Below are positions 1-8,069 of a stretch of DNA of 12,251 bases, piece after piece. Position numbers and translations under genes: made by a program. Origin of the DNA: CAYTNY01 sp964439215. Lineage in GTDB: Bacteria; Oederibacteriota; PGYV01; CAYTNY01. Positions within the stretch are counted from its first letter, which is position 1; every line of letters starts with the position of its first letter. Location: NCBI GenBank assembly GCA_964439215.1, contig CAYTNY010000065.1:1-12251 (forward strand), written 5' to 3'. The notes beneath the pieces were generated by a model. The model did no database searches. It saw only the letters and a list, made by a program, of their open reading frames with translations, and had not been told where the DNA came from.

Positions 1-3
1 GGA

Positions 4-801
4 TCATTCCGGTCCGGCGCCCCTCCCTGCCAGCTGCTTTAAAATTTCATCACATGATGTTTCCGAAAGGTCGTTGACTATAATATCCGCCCCGGCCTTT
101 TCAAAATCCTGCCGTGTCCCTATCCGTATTATTCCCACCGCAAAAAATCCGTTTTGTTTTGCGTATTCAATCCCTGAAATGCCGTCCTCAAACACAACAA
201 ACTTTTTCGCTTCCCCGTGTGTTATATCCGATATTTTCCCGGCAGAGATCTTCAACAGCTCCGCCTTGCCGCCGGGCACTGTTTTCCCGGACAGATTTAC
301 GTCAAAAAGGTCATATACCGCAGTATCGTTTTTTATAAAGCCGTATCCCGCGCCCGGATTGTTTTTCTGAACTATACTGTTTACATTTATTTTTTTAAGC
401 ATTGTATTCGCGTTTTTCGAAGCCGAAACAGCAGCGAGTCTGATGCCCCGTGCTTTCGCTTCAACGATCATCATCACCGACGATTCAAAAACACCGAACC
501 CGCCTTTGGTTATCAGATCAACTATGATCCTGTTTTTTTGGCTGCTGTATTTATCAAGCAGTTCCTTTTTTTTCTCCGGCGTATCGGCCCCGAGTTTTTC
601 AAAACCGCCCAGCATACTTAAAATATTTTCAGCGCCTTCTGTTCTGGGCCTGGACGCCACGTAATTCTGATAAAATTCCGGGGTTACTCCCGTAATCCCC
701 CACTCGGGCATCTCCGCCACTTCTCTCCATGCCTTTTCATGCGGTGAATCAGCCACTACACCGTCTATATCCCATAAAAAAGCAAATTCTTTTTCATTCA
801 T
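4..801 (-). CDS. HAD-superfamily hydrolase, beta-phosphoglucomutase/phosphatase-like
   Basis: This is a complete 265-residue cytoplasmic protein of the haloacid dehalogenase superfamily, which transfers or hydrolyses phosphate through an aspartyl-phosphate intermediate. All four motifs are visible: DIDGVVAD near residues 11-18 (nucleophile D11, acid/base D13), Ser126 in AAVSASKN, Lys179 in PGGK, and the Mg2+-binding pair E205-D206 in VVFEDGISG. The order and the GISGIEYA tail resemble beta-phosphoglucomutase and related sugar-phosphate phosphatases. At 265 residues it is longer than typical beta-phosphoglucomutase (about 220), and the extra length lies in the cap region. The substrate cannot be read from the sequence. 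An in-frame TTG two codons upstream (805-807) is rejected: the AGGAGG at 809-814 lies 7 bases from the ATG at 799-801 but only 1 base from the TTG. It is the last gene of the queE-side group, about 100 bases after the preceding stop, so co-transcription is possible but not shown. Confidence 0.88.
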   Translation of the reverse strand: MNEKEFAFLWDIDGVVADSPHEKAWREVAEMPEWGITGVTPEFYQNYVASRPRTEGAENILSMLGGFEKLGADTPEKKKELLDKYSSQKNRIIVDLITKGGFGVFESSVMMIVEAKARGIRLAAVSASKNANTMLKKINVNSIVQKNNPGAGYGFIKNDTAVYDLFDVNLSGKTVPGGKAELLKISAGKISDITHGEAKKFVVFEDGISGIEYAKQNGFFAVGIIRIGTRQDFEKAGADIIVNDLSETSCDEILKQLAGRGAGPE

Positions 802-808
802 TTTCAAG

Positions 809-814
809 CCTCCT
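809..814 (-). promoter_or_regulatory. Ribosome binding site of the HAD gene, decides its start
   Basis: A perfect AGGAGG on the minus strand lies 7 bases before the ATG at 799-801. It is too close to the alternative TTG (805-807), so it selects the ATG. Confidence 0.85.
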
Positions 815-827
815 TTTTAACATACAT

Positions 828-844
828 CCGCGGCCGTACCGCGG
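828..844 (-). repeat. CCGCGG inverted repeat in the gap before the HAD gene
   Basis: CCGCGG at 828-833 and 839-844 enclose a 5-base loop, giving a 6-bp all-GC stem just upstream of the HAD ribosome binding site. No T-tract follows on either strand, so it does not look like an intrinsic terminator. It could be an mRNA stabilising or processing hairpin between the two genes. The rest of the gap (802-904) shows nothing else. Confidence 0.5.
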
Positions 845-904
845 AGCCTTTCAGGGTCATAGTATTTTCACTGTTTTCCTGCCCTTAACATGCGCGTAAA
901 AAAC

Positions 905-3556
905 CTAAAGCATCGGTGTTCCCGCGAATAAGTTCACAAAAACACCGGCATTTTCAGTGATGCCCGCGCGTATTCCCCAGTCAATCATTGCGCCGAAGAA
1001 CATTTTTGTTTCAATATGCAGGGCCGCTCCCGCACAGGCCCGCAGGCCCTCTTCAGATAAGACACTTTGCGCAAAAACCGACCCTATTACATCCTCAAAG
1101 TAAATATTCGGGTTCCATAATCCTGACCTTACATTAAATAAAAGATGCTTCAGCTCCGCCGAGGCGTAATTCATGTTTTTTGATTCAACCGCTGTTCCCG
1201 ACCTGAGGTTCATTCTGTATATATATTCCCGCGAATAAATATTTTTGCCGCTGAATTCCAGGGTTCCGTTTTCTATATAAAAAGAAGCTTTTAATTCTGT
1301 TATATGGCTGCCGCTGTCAAAAGAAATCCCGTTTCCCGAATAATATGTATAAGCCGCCGCCGCGTCAAAAAAAGGATACCTGATCTGCGCATTCAGGCCC
1401 GCCCTCAGCCTGTTCTTTTTCAGGCTGTCATACGCCTCATATCCTACAATTCCGCTGAGACCGGATAATCCTTTCATGTAACTTTTAAAAAAAGGCACTG
1501 ACATTGTCACAGACGCGGTTTCATCATATCTGTTGCCGGCTATATCGTAATTTGAGTATTCTAAATTTATGGCAGCCGGCTGAAAAACATATGCGTATCC
1601 GGAAATCATGCCGGCTGTTCTTTTCCGGTTAATATCATACATAAAATATCCCGTATAAAAGAAATCCTCCAGGACATCCTTTCCCATAAACGCAAGCCCC
1701 GCAAGCGCGCGTCCCGCCGCGTCATAATACCCCGCGGGTATGCGGCTGTGCGGAAAAAGCGACGGGATATTATCCGTATATCCGCCCCGTTTGAAATCGT
1801 CTTCATCAAGATTCTTTACAGGTGCTGTTTTTTCGGGTGCTTCGGGAATTTCATAAAACTCCGGGTCAAAAGCCGTTTTATATATATCATTCCCTTTGGT
1901 ATTTACATCCGCGTATATTATTTCATCTGTTTTTTCGTTAAAAACAGGCATCAGCGCCGCATCTGTCCCGGCAGCCGAATAAAGCTGTTTTTCTTTAATA
2001 TCATAGGCATAAACTTTTCTTATACCTTCATAATTTCCATTGAAAAATATACGCTCTCCGTAAACCGCGGGGTTTTCTTCTCTCCATAAAGAATCAACAA
2101 CAGGGACAAGACTGCCTTTATCTTCATCAAGCAGAAAAAGCGAAGGATTTTCCCCGTCTTTTTTTGCCGAGACCACAATATATTCATCCTTTGAAAAAAT
2201 ATCAAATATCAGATATTCTCCGTCGTAAAGTTCACGTATTTCTTTTCCGCTGCCGTCCGCAATAAATACCCTGCTTCCCTTTTCGGGCCCTTTGTCTTCG
2301 GCTAAAATCAGCCGGTCCCCGCCGTAAAATCCAAAAGCCCTCAAATGCCCTTCATATATTTTTCTTTCCCTGCCTGTCTCAGTATTTTTTTCGGATAATA
2401 CCGTATAAAAACCATAGCCAAGAAAATATTTATTCGCATAACCGCCGCGGATCTCTGATTCCCCGAAGAATATCCTGTTATCACGCGCTTTTGGAGGCAG
2501 GCTGTAACCTCCGGATGACCTGTGAACTGTTTTTTTCTCTCCGGAATCAGCATCCAGCTTTACGATCTCCGAATAACCCCGCGTTTCAAACGGGCCGGTT
2601 TTTTCCGTATGCCGTTTAATGTAATAAAGACAGCCTCTGCTAAAAAAAAGGCCGCTTTTATACCATCCGTCCCGGGTAAGAGCGGTTCCTTTTGTTTCCG
2701 CGGATTTAACTTTATCCGCGTAATCTTTCTGCCACTGTTTCCACAAATTTTCCGGCGGATGTCCGTAAACTTCATTAAATGTCAGATCAATCCCCGGCGC
2801 GGGAATCAGCGGCGTAAGATAAGACAAAACAGATGAACCGTGTTTTTCAAGAAAAAGCTTATTTTTATCCTCCCCGAATTTTTCTGAAAGATATTGTATA
2901 AATGATCCTCCAAAGATATATATGCCCCTTCCTCCGGGCACGCCCGCGGGGCTGTAAGTCGCGTCCATTAAAGAGATTTCCCTGCCTTCGCGCGCGTACG
3001 CGTTTATTATTTCCGTGAAACTTCCGTCATTTAACCGTCCTTCAAAAGGCGAGATGCGGGATTCCGCATAAACCGCAAAGCCCTCAACGATCCAGTAAGG
3101 AACCGCGGAGAAGTTAGGGGACGCCAGAGGCGAAAAAACAGTAAGCAGCCCGGGCAGCCCTCCTGCTTTGCTCATCTGCAGAATATGTGTGTATTCGTGA
3201 ATACCCACATAAGACAGCCAGTCCATTGCCCGGGGCTCATAATTAAACACTGATATTTTCCTGCTCAAAGGATCTGCCAGGCCGTTGCTCTGCCGGCCCG
3301 CGGACTCAAGCACAACAGGAATGTTCCCCGCGGTATTACCGCATATTTTCTCCGCTGTTCCCGCGTAAAACTCCAGCCTGCTTAAAAGCTCTATGGCCCT
3401 GTTCTCATATTCTTTTTTGTAATAAACCGTAAACTTTTCGGTTTTTATACTGCGCCATTCCCAAAAAGCCGCGGCTGCGCCCGGAATACCGAAAAACAGA
3501 AAAACAAGCCAGTATAACAACATCCCTTTTAAGACAGGCTTTTTCCCCCTGTTCAT
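905..3556 (-). CDS. Exported Peptidase_MA-like metalloprotease / beta-propeller / C-terminal barrel protein
   Basis: This 883-residue protein has a hydrophobic signal peptide (about residues 12-30, ending GAAAA before FWEW) and so is exported. Residues 35-280 resemble the gluzincin Peptidase_MA family: the zinc motif HEYTH is at 120-124 and a candidate third ligand, E158 in YWIVEGFAVYAES, lies 34 residues later. All expected catalytic residues are therefore present. Residues about 300-590 contain repeated short strands of TolB/WD40-propeller style (for example NRIFFGES and ERIFFNGNYEG). From about 640 to the end, alternating hydrophobic and Tyr/Asn/Gly-rich strands suggest an outer-membrane beta-barrel. 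The last residue is Leu rather than the usual Phe. The start is supported by a GGAGG 6 bases upstream, and it overlaps the queE stop as ATGA, which implies coupled translation. Peptidase activity is inferred from the motif only. The propeller and barrel calls rest on composition. Confidence 0.75.
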   Translation of the reverse strand: MNRGKKPVLKGMLLYWLVFLFFGIPGAAAAFWEWRSIKTEKFTVYYKKEYENRAIELLSRLEFYAGTAEKICGNTAGNIPVVLESAGRQSNGLADPLSRKISVFNYEPRAMDWLSYVGIHEYTHILQMSKAGGLPGLLTVFSPLASPNFSAVPYWIVEGFAVYAESRISPFEGRLNDGSFTEIINAYAREGREISLMDATYSPAGVPGGRGIYIFGGSFIQYLSEKFGEDKNKLFLEKHGSSVLSYLTPLIPAPGIDLTFNEVYGHPPENLWKQWQKDYADKVKSAETKGTALTRDGWYKSGLFFSRGCLYYIKRHTEKTGPFETRGYSEIVKLDADSGEKKTVHRSSGGYSLPPKARDNRIFFGESEIRGGYANKYFLGYGFYTVLSEKNTETGRERKIYEGHLRAFGFYGGDRLILAEDKGPEKGSRVFIADGSGKEIRELYDGEYLIFDIFSKDEYIVVSAKKDGENPSLFLLDEDKGSLVPVVDSLWREENPAVYGERIFFNGNYEGIRKVYAYDIKEKQLYSAAGTDAALMPVFNEKTDEIIYADVNTKGNDIYKTAFDPEFYEIPEAPEKTAPVKNLDEDDFKRGGYTDNIPSLFPHSRIPAGYYDAAGRALAGLAFMGKDVLEDFFYTGYFMYDINRKRTAGMISGYAYVFQPAAINLEYSNYDIAGNRYDETASVTMSVPFFKSYMKGLSGLSGIVGYEAYDSLKKNRLRAGLNAQIRYPFFDAAAAYTYYSGNGISFDSGSHITELKASFYIENGTLEFSGKNIYSREYIYRMNLRSGTAVESKNMNYASAELKHLLFNVRSGLWNPNIYFEDVIGSVFAQSVLSEEGLRACAGAALHIETKMFFGAMIDWGIRAGITENAGVFVNLFAGTPML

Positions 3557-4224
3557 CCGCGCCCTCCGTCCGGTGTACGCAGAATTTTTTTCAGCCCCCG
3601 GGTGCCTCCGGGTATTTTATGCATCTGAACACCGAGCCTCCAGCTGACCCTGTTCTTCATAATAAAGCCGCCTATCTTTTTCGGGCTGATCTTTCCAAAT
3701 ACCGGCTGTATGACAACAGATGCTTTTGTTCTGTGCTTTTTCAGAATCTCCAGTATATATTCCATATCCTTATCGCCGCTGACCGCGGCTTTTACCTGGT
3801 CCTTTTTTTTCAGCCTTTTCAGATTATCAAGGTCCATTTCCCTGCAGACTCCGGATGACGGCGGTTTTATGTCCATATTTATACTGTGAGCTTTCAGACC
3901 GGATATATTCTTTGAACCATTCGTTTCAATGGATACAAACTTGTCCGGACATTTTCTTTTTATTTCCCAGAGAAGTTCTTTAAGCATTTTTTTCTGCACA
4001 AGAGGTTCGCCGCCCGTTATATTAATATATTTATAAGGGCTTTTTTTCACTGTCCGGACAAGTTCCGGAACCGTCATATAAGTTCCTTTCATATATGACC
4101 CTTTTGTATCGCACCATCTGCATCTTAAATTGCACCCTGAAAACCTTATAAATAAGGTTCCAAAACCCTGAAGCGCCCCTTCTCCCTCTATGTCCTCAAA
4201 TATCTCATTTATTTTAATTTTCAT
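3553..4224 (-). CDS. queE: 7-carboxy-7-deazaguanine synthase, radical SAM enzyme
   Basis: At 223 residues this has the usual size of QueE, which converts 6-carboxy-tetrahydropterin to 7-carboxy-7-deazaguanine on the way to preQ0 and queuosine. The N-terminal signature IFEDIEGEGALQG followed by FIRFSGCNLRCRWCDT is diagnostic. The iron-sulfur cysteines are C31, C35 and C38 (CxxxCxxC). The SAM-binding TGGEP is at 70-74. Downstream, SIETNGS, DIKPPSSG and the C-terminal VQMHK also match the family; the usual DIKCPSSG has Pro in place of Cys. An AAGGAG lies 8 bases before the ATG. No other queuosine gene (queC, queD, queF, folE) is in the window. The gene is instead joined by ATGA to the exported protease-like protein, a neighbour with no evident link to the pathway. 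No clear promoter was assigned upstream, although 4291-4335 is very AT-rich. Confidence 0.93.
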   Translation of the reverse strand: MKIKINEIFEDIEGEGALQGFGTLFIRFSGCNLRCRWCDTKGSYMKGTYMTVPELVRTVKKSPYKYINITGGEPLVQKKMLKELLWEIKRKCPDKFVSIETNGSKNISGLKAHSINMDIKPPSSGVCREMDLDNLKRLKKKDQVKAAVSGDKDMEYILEILKKHRTKASVVIQPVFGKISPKKIGGFIMKNRVSWRLGVQMHKIPGGTRGLKKILRTPDGGRG

Positions 4225-4283
4225 ACACCCCGCTCCTTTTCTCAGGTTTTTTTCAGGCGGCTGTTTTCATGGATATTTTGCTA

Positions 4284-4312
4284 TTGACCCTTATAATAAT
4301 TATCTATATAAT
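4284..4312 (+). promoter_or_regulatory. Sigma-70 type promoter for the secreted TIM-barrel gene and lepA
   Basis: TTGACC at 4284-4289, a spacer of exactly 17 bases and a perfect TATAAT at 4307-4312 match the housekeeping consensus at 11 of 12 positions. Transcription would start near 4319, leaving a leader of about 34 bases to the TTG start at 4353. The promoter lies downstream of the ATG at 4269, so that ATG cannot be the start on this transcript. Confidence 0.8.
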
Positions 4313-4352
4313 TCAACAGATTATTTATAATTTTTCACAAAACAGGTGGACA

Positions 4353-6266
4353 TTGAAAAACGCTAAATTTATTATACTTTTTTTATTTTTTATTTCAAGC
4401 ACAAACATAAACGCCGGAAATCTTTTTCTGACTGCTGATAAATCCGAATATCTGCGCTATGAGATAGTGCATTTTTACGCGGAATTCAAAGAAGCGGTTC
4501 CGGGCAGAAATTCTGTTTTAAACTTTTTCAGAAAACAGCCCAAAATCACAGAAAACATGAAATCGTCCGCTGTATGCACCGCAAAGATCTTCCATAAAAA
4601 CAGACAGATAGAAACTGTCGGCGGCATCAAAGAGGTCCGGCTGCTCTATAATCCCGCACTGGACAAATGGGTGGGCAAATGGCCCATCCCGTGGAACCCT
4701 TCAACCGGCCCGTACAGTGCGGCGGCTGCCCTGAAAATAAACGGAAAAACTTTTGCGTCAAATGTTTCTTTTAAAATAAAAAAACGCGTCCCCCCGAAAC
4801 TTCCCAAAGGCTTTTGCTCCATGAACATAGAACCCGGCAGCTCAATAATAAGACGTGTGCCCGGCGCGGGCGGAAAGTCTGTCAGGATCTGGGAAAACTA
4901 TATACTCTGGGCAAAATTCATGGGCGCCACAACATTATGGCACAATGTCGGCCAGTCACAGCTCTGGCACAGGCTTGATTCGAATGTTTTTCCCTGGGAC
5001 AAAACAACGCTCAGGCAGATATCTGATGTGGCAGAAACCTGCCACGAGAACGGACTCACTTACGGCGGCTGGATAACGAGTTATGTCGCTCTCGGAAACC
5101 GCCTGGACCTTTCGCCGTATAAAAGAACCATCGGCTACGACAGAAACAGCGGCAAACTGAAAGAACTTAAATATATTTCCATATACGACCAGAAAAGACA
5201 GCAGGATATAATAAATCTTCTGCAGAAACTGGAAAACAACCCGCATGTTGATTACCTTGGGCTTGATTATATGAGAACGGATTTCGGAGGCTATGAATAT
5301 GCACCTGAATTCATAAAAGATATGCCTGTCTACAGCATACCTGCCGGCTGGAATACTCTGGAGGAAAAAGACAAAATGCTCTGGCTGGCCAGAAAACTGG
5401 AAATAGAAAAAAACAGGGAACTGGCGGATATGTGGAACTGGTGGCGCGCGCATAAAATGTCAATAATAATACGGGAGATCAAGATAAAATCCGGAGTAAC
5501 AAAACCTCTGTGGGTATTCAGCCTTACATGGCGCCAGGGGAAAGAACACGGACAGGATCCTCATATGTTCATTGACGCGGGAGTCAGCATAAACAGCGCG
5601 ATGTTTTACAGTATAAGCAAAGCCACTTATCCTTTAATGCTGGCTGACTGGCGCAGCTATTTAGAAAAGAACCCGACCGCACTGGCAGCGGGCCAGTGCG
5701 TGGACTGGAACCTTCTCGGCAAAACCTATTTCCCCCCCGGGCCCCAGGAACACTTCATAAGACAGCAGATGGCTGTTGATTCTTTTATTGACGTAAATCC
5801 CAATCTCGGGCTTTTCTGGCACGATCTCACAAGAGCTTTTATGCGCAGCCCGCAGGGCGTTTACAGCCCGCTTGAATGGGCAATAACAGGCGCTGCTTCT
5901 TTTTCCTATCTGCGCGCCCGCCAGGGCTTTTTCCCTTTTGAAGTAAAATGGGAGGCGCCTGACACCGCTGTTCTCAAAAAATCTTTTCCGGTTAAAATAA
6001 CCGTAAAAAACACCGGTCCCATAACAGCCAATTACTATCTTCGCGTCCTGGGGCTGAAAAACCTGGGAATGTACGGCAGCGCCTCCAGAAGCTTTTATCT
6101 TGCGCCCGGTACGGAAAAAACATTTGTTTTCAATCTTGCGGCTCTTAACAGGGACGAAAGAAAAAAATTTATGCAGATGGTGGGATTTATGATACAATAC
6201 GGCGGAATGAAAACACAGGAACGTTATTTTGATTTCAAATACTTGATGATCAGAGAAAACCAATGA
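4353..6266 (+). CDS. Secreted glycoside-hydrolase-like TIM-barrel protein (GHL-type) with beta-sandwich ends
   Basis: This is read as 637 residues from the TTG at 4353. Residues 1-21 are then a classic signal peptide (KNAK, a hydrophobic run, then INA before GNLF). AGGTG at 4344-4348, aligned as the 3' part of AGGAGGTG, is correctly placed for this start. A longer frame from the ATG at 4269 adds 28 Ile-rich residues but contains the promoter. Residues about 22-145 look like an all-beta domain. Residues about 155-530 alternate strands and helices like a TIM barrel, with TLWHNVGQSQLWH, TYGGWITSY, and DYLGLDYMRTD containing a candidate catalytic Asp near 305, followed by PLWVFSLTWRQG. This resembles the glycosyl-hydrolase-like families with a DYIRY-type motif. 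Residues about 535-632 resemble a CARDB/NEW3-like sandwich (VKITVKNTG, LAPGTEKTFVFNL). The substrate is unknown. Its stop overlaps the lepA start (ATGA, 6263-6266). Confidence 0.68.
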   Translation: MKNAKFIILFLFFISSTNINAGNLFLTADKSEYLRYEIVHFYAEFKEAVPGRNSVLNFFRKQPKITENMKSSAVCTAKIFHKNRQIETVGGIKEVRLLYNPALDKWVGKWPIPWNPSTGPYSAAAALKINGKTFASNVSFKIKKRVPPKLPKGFCSMNIEPGSSIIRRVPGAGGKSVRIWENYILWAKFMGATTLWHNVGQSQLWHRLDSNVFPWDKTTLRQISDVAETCHENGLTYGGWITSYVALGNRLDLSPYKRTIGYDRNSGKLKELKYISIYDQKRQQDIINLLQKLENNPHVDYLGLDYMRTDFGGYEYAPEFIKDMPVYSIPAGWNTLEEKDKMLWLARKLEIEKNRELADMWNWWRAHKMSIIIREIKIKSGVTKPLWVFSLTWRQGKEHGQDPHMFIDAGVSINSAMFYSISKATYPLMLADWRSYLEKNPTALAAGQCVDWNLLGKTYFPPGPQEHFIRQQMAVDSFIDVNPNLGLFWHDLTRAFMRSPQGVYSPLEWAITGAASFSYLRARQGFFPFEVKWEAPDTAVLKKSFPVKITVKNTGPITANYYLRVLGLKNLGMYGSASRSFYLAPGTEKTFVFNLAALNRDERKKFMQMVGFMIQYGGMKTQERYFDFKYLMIRENQ

Positions 6267-8065
6267 ACAACAGCCACCTGCAGTATATAAGAAACTTCAG
6301 TATTATAGCTCATATTGACCACGGCAAATCAACGCTCGCGGACAGAATACTGGAGTTCACACACACAATAGAAAAAAGGAAAATGACGGAGCAGTTCCTT
6401 GACAGTATGGACCTTGAACGTGAAAGGGGCATAACCATAAAAGCCAAAGCTGTTCAGCTAAAATATCCTTTCAACGGCAGGGAATATACTCTGAACCTGA
6501 TTGATACTCCGGGGCACGTTGATTTTTCCTATGAAGTTTCACGGAGCCTTATAGCTTCCGAAGGAGCGCTTTTAATCGTTGATGCCTCCCAGGGCGTGGA
6601 GGCCCAGACAATGGCCAACACACATATCGCTTCCAAGCATAATCTTGAAATAATACCCGTAATAAACAAAATTGATATGCCCAACGCCGATCCCGAAGCG
6701 GTAATGATAGAACTGGAAGAACTTCTTGCAATACCCGCGGAAGACGGAATAAAAGCAAGCGCAAAAGACGGCATCGGCACAAAAGAAATAATTGAGAGAG
6801 TAATATCGCAGATCAAACCGCCCGAAGGCGATGTAAATCTTCCGCTTAAAGCGCTTGTTATGGACGCCCAGTTTGATTATTACAGGGGCGTTATTGTATT
6901 TGTAAGGCTCTATGACGGCACTGTACAGAAAGGCTCAAAAATAAAAATGATGGCATCGGATACTGTCTGGGAAGTAACTCAGGTGGGGTTCTTTAAACCT
7001 AAAATGGAGGAAACAGCCCGGCTTAAAGCCGGCGAAGTCGGATATATAATGGCCGGAATAAAAAGCCTGGACGAGATCAAAATCGGAGATACTGTAACAG
7101 ACTCAAAAAAGCCCTGCTCCGAGGCTCTCCCCGGATTCCAGGAAATAAAGCCCATGGTCTTCTGCGGACTTTTCCCCGTGGACTCTCACAGGTATGAAGA
7201 CTTAAAAGACGCCCTGTTAAAACTGCAGCTTAATGATTCCTCCTTGTCCTTTCAGGCAGAAAGCTCCGAAGCTCTGGGTTTTGGATACCGGTGCGGTTTT
7301 CTCGGGCTTTTGCATATGGAAATAGTCCAGGAGAGGCTTGAACGCGAATACGACCTGAACCTCATAGCAACGGCGCCGAATGTGGAATACAAGGTTTACA
7401 GAACAAACGGCGAAGTAATCTACTGCGATGCTCCCGCGGACTTTCCGGATTTCAGTTTTATTCAGAAAATAGAGGAACCTTTCGTAAAACTTGATATAAT
7501 AACGCCTCCTGATTATATCGGCGGCCTTATGCAGCTCTGCCAGGAAAAACGCGCTCTGTATCTTACAACCGAATACATATCACAGTCCAGAGCCGTGCTT
7601 CATTACGAAATGCCTTTATCCGAGATCATCTGGGATTTTTATGATAAGTTAAAATCTTTTTCCCGGGGATACGCGTCAATGGATTACGAAATAATTGATT
7701 ACAGACCCTCAGTGCTTAAAAAAATAGACATCCTGGTGAACCGCGAGCCCGTGGATTCGCTTTCTTTTATCTGTCATTCCGATTTCGCATACGCCAAAGG
7801 AAGATCGCTCACGGAAAAACTCAAAGAAGTAATACCAAAACAGATGTTTGCCGTACCCATACAGGCGGCAATAGGAGCCAGTATAATAGCCCGTGAAACC
7901 GTTTCCGCCATGAGAAAGGATGTTACCGCAAAATGCTACGGCGGCGATATATCAAGAAAACGCAAACTTCTTGAGAAGCAGAAAGAAGGAAAAAAAAGGA
8001 TGAAAACCATCGGCTCCGTGGAAATCCCGCAGGACGCCTTTCTCGCGATATTAAAAGTGGACTGA
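6263..8065 (+). CDS. lepA: Elongation factor 4 (LepA), back-translocating ribosomal GTPase
   Basis: At 600 residues this has the family's usual length. The GTPase motifs are complete: G1 AHIDHGKST (16-24), G2 RERGIT (53-58), G3 DTPGH (81-85), G4 NKID (135-138) and the SAK of G5 near 163. The EF-G-like domains follow, then the LepA-specific C-terminal domain with ISRKRKLLEKQKEGKKRMK near residues 573-591. LepA acts on stalled or mistranslocated ribosomes and in subunit assembly. There is no strong Shine-Dalgarno; the start codon overlaps the stop of the preceding secreted protein (ATGA), which implies translational coupling. In many bacteria lepA is followed by lepB, but here it faces a broken permease gene with only 4 bases between the stops and no visible terminator. 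It is the best phylogenetic marker in the window. Confidence 0.98.
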   Translation: MNNSHLQYIRNFSIIAHIDHGKSTLADRILEFTHTIEKRKMTEQFLDSMDLERERGITIKAKAVQLKYPFNGREYTLNLIDTPGHVDFSYEVSRSLIASEGALLIVDASQGVEAQTMANTHIASKHNLEIIPVINKIDMPNADPEAVMIELEELLAIPAEDGIKASAKDGIGTKEIIERVISQIKPPEGDVNLPLKALVMDAQFDYYRGVIVFVRLYDGTVQKGSKIKMMASDTVWEVTQVGFFKPKMEETARLKAGEVGYIMAGIKSLDEIKIGDTVTDSKKPCSEALPGFQEIKPMVFCGLFPVDSHRYEDLKDALLKLQLNDSSLSFQAESSEALGFGYRCGFLGLLHMEIVQERLEREYDLNLIATAPNVEYKVYRTNGEVIYCDAPADFPDFSFIQKIEEPFVKLDIITPPDYIGGLMQLCQEKRALYLTTEYISQSRAVLHYEMPLSEIIWDFYDKLKSFSRGYASMDYEIIDYRPSVLKKIDILVNREPVDSLSFICHSDFAYAKGRSLTEKLKEVIPKQMFAVPIQAAIGASIIARETVSAMRKDVTAKCYGGDISRKRKLLEKQKEGKKRMKTIGSVEIPQDAFLAILKVD

Positions 8066-8069
8066 TACT

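Noticed and set aside
1748..2089. Plus-strand 113-codon frame inside the protease/propeller gene
   Set aside because: It is a shadow frame rich in Ile/Phe/Arg from the opposite strand and lacks a ribosome binding site.
4956..5453. Minus-strand frame of 165 codons inside the TIM-barrel gene
   Set aside because: It is a mirror frame of a well-supported coding region and has no recognisable domains.
5661..6263. Minus-strand frame of 200 codons inside the TIM-barrel gene
   Set aside because: It is antisense to the conserved C-terminal part, with His/Phe-rich nonsense composition and no start signal.
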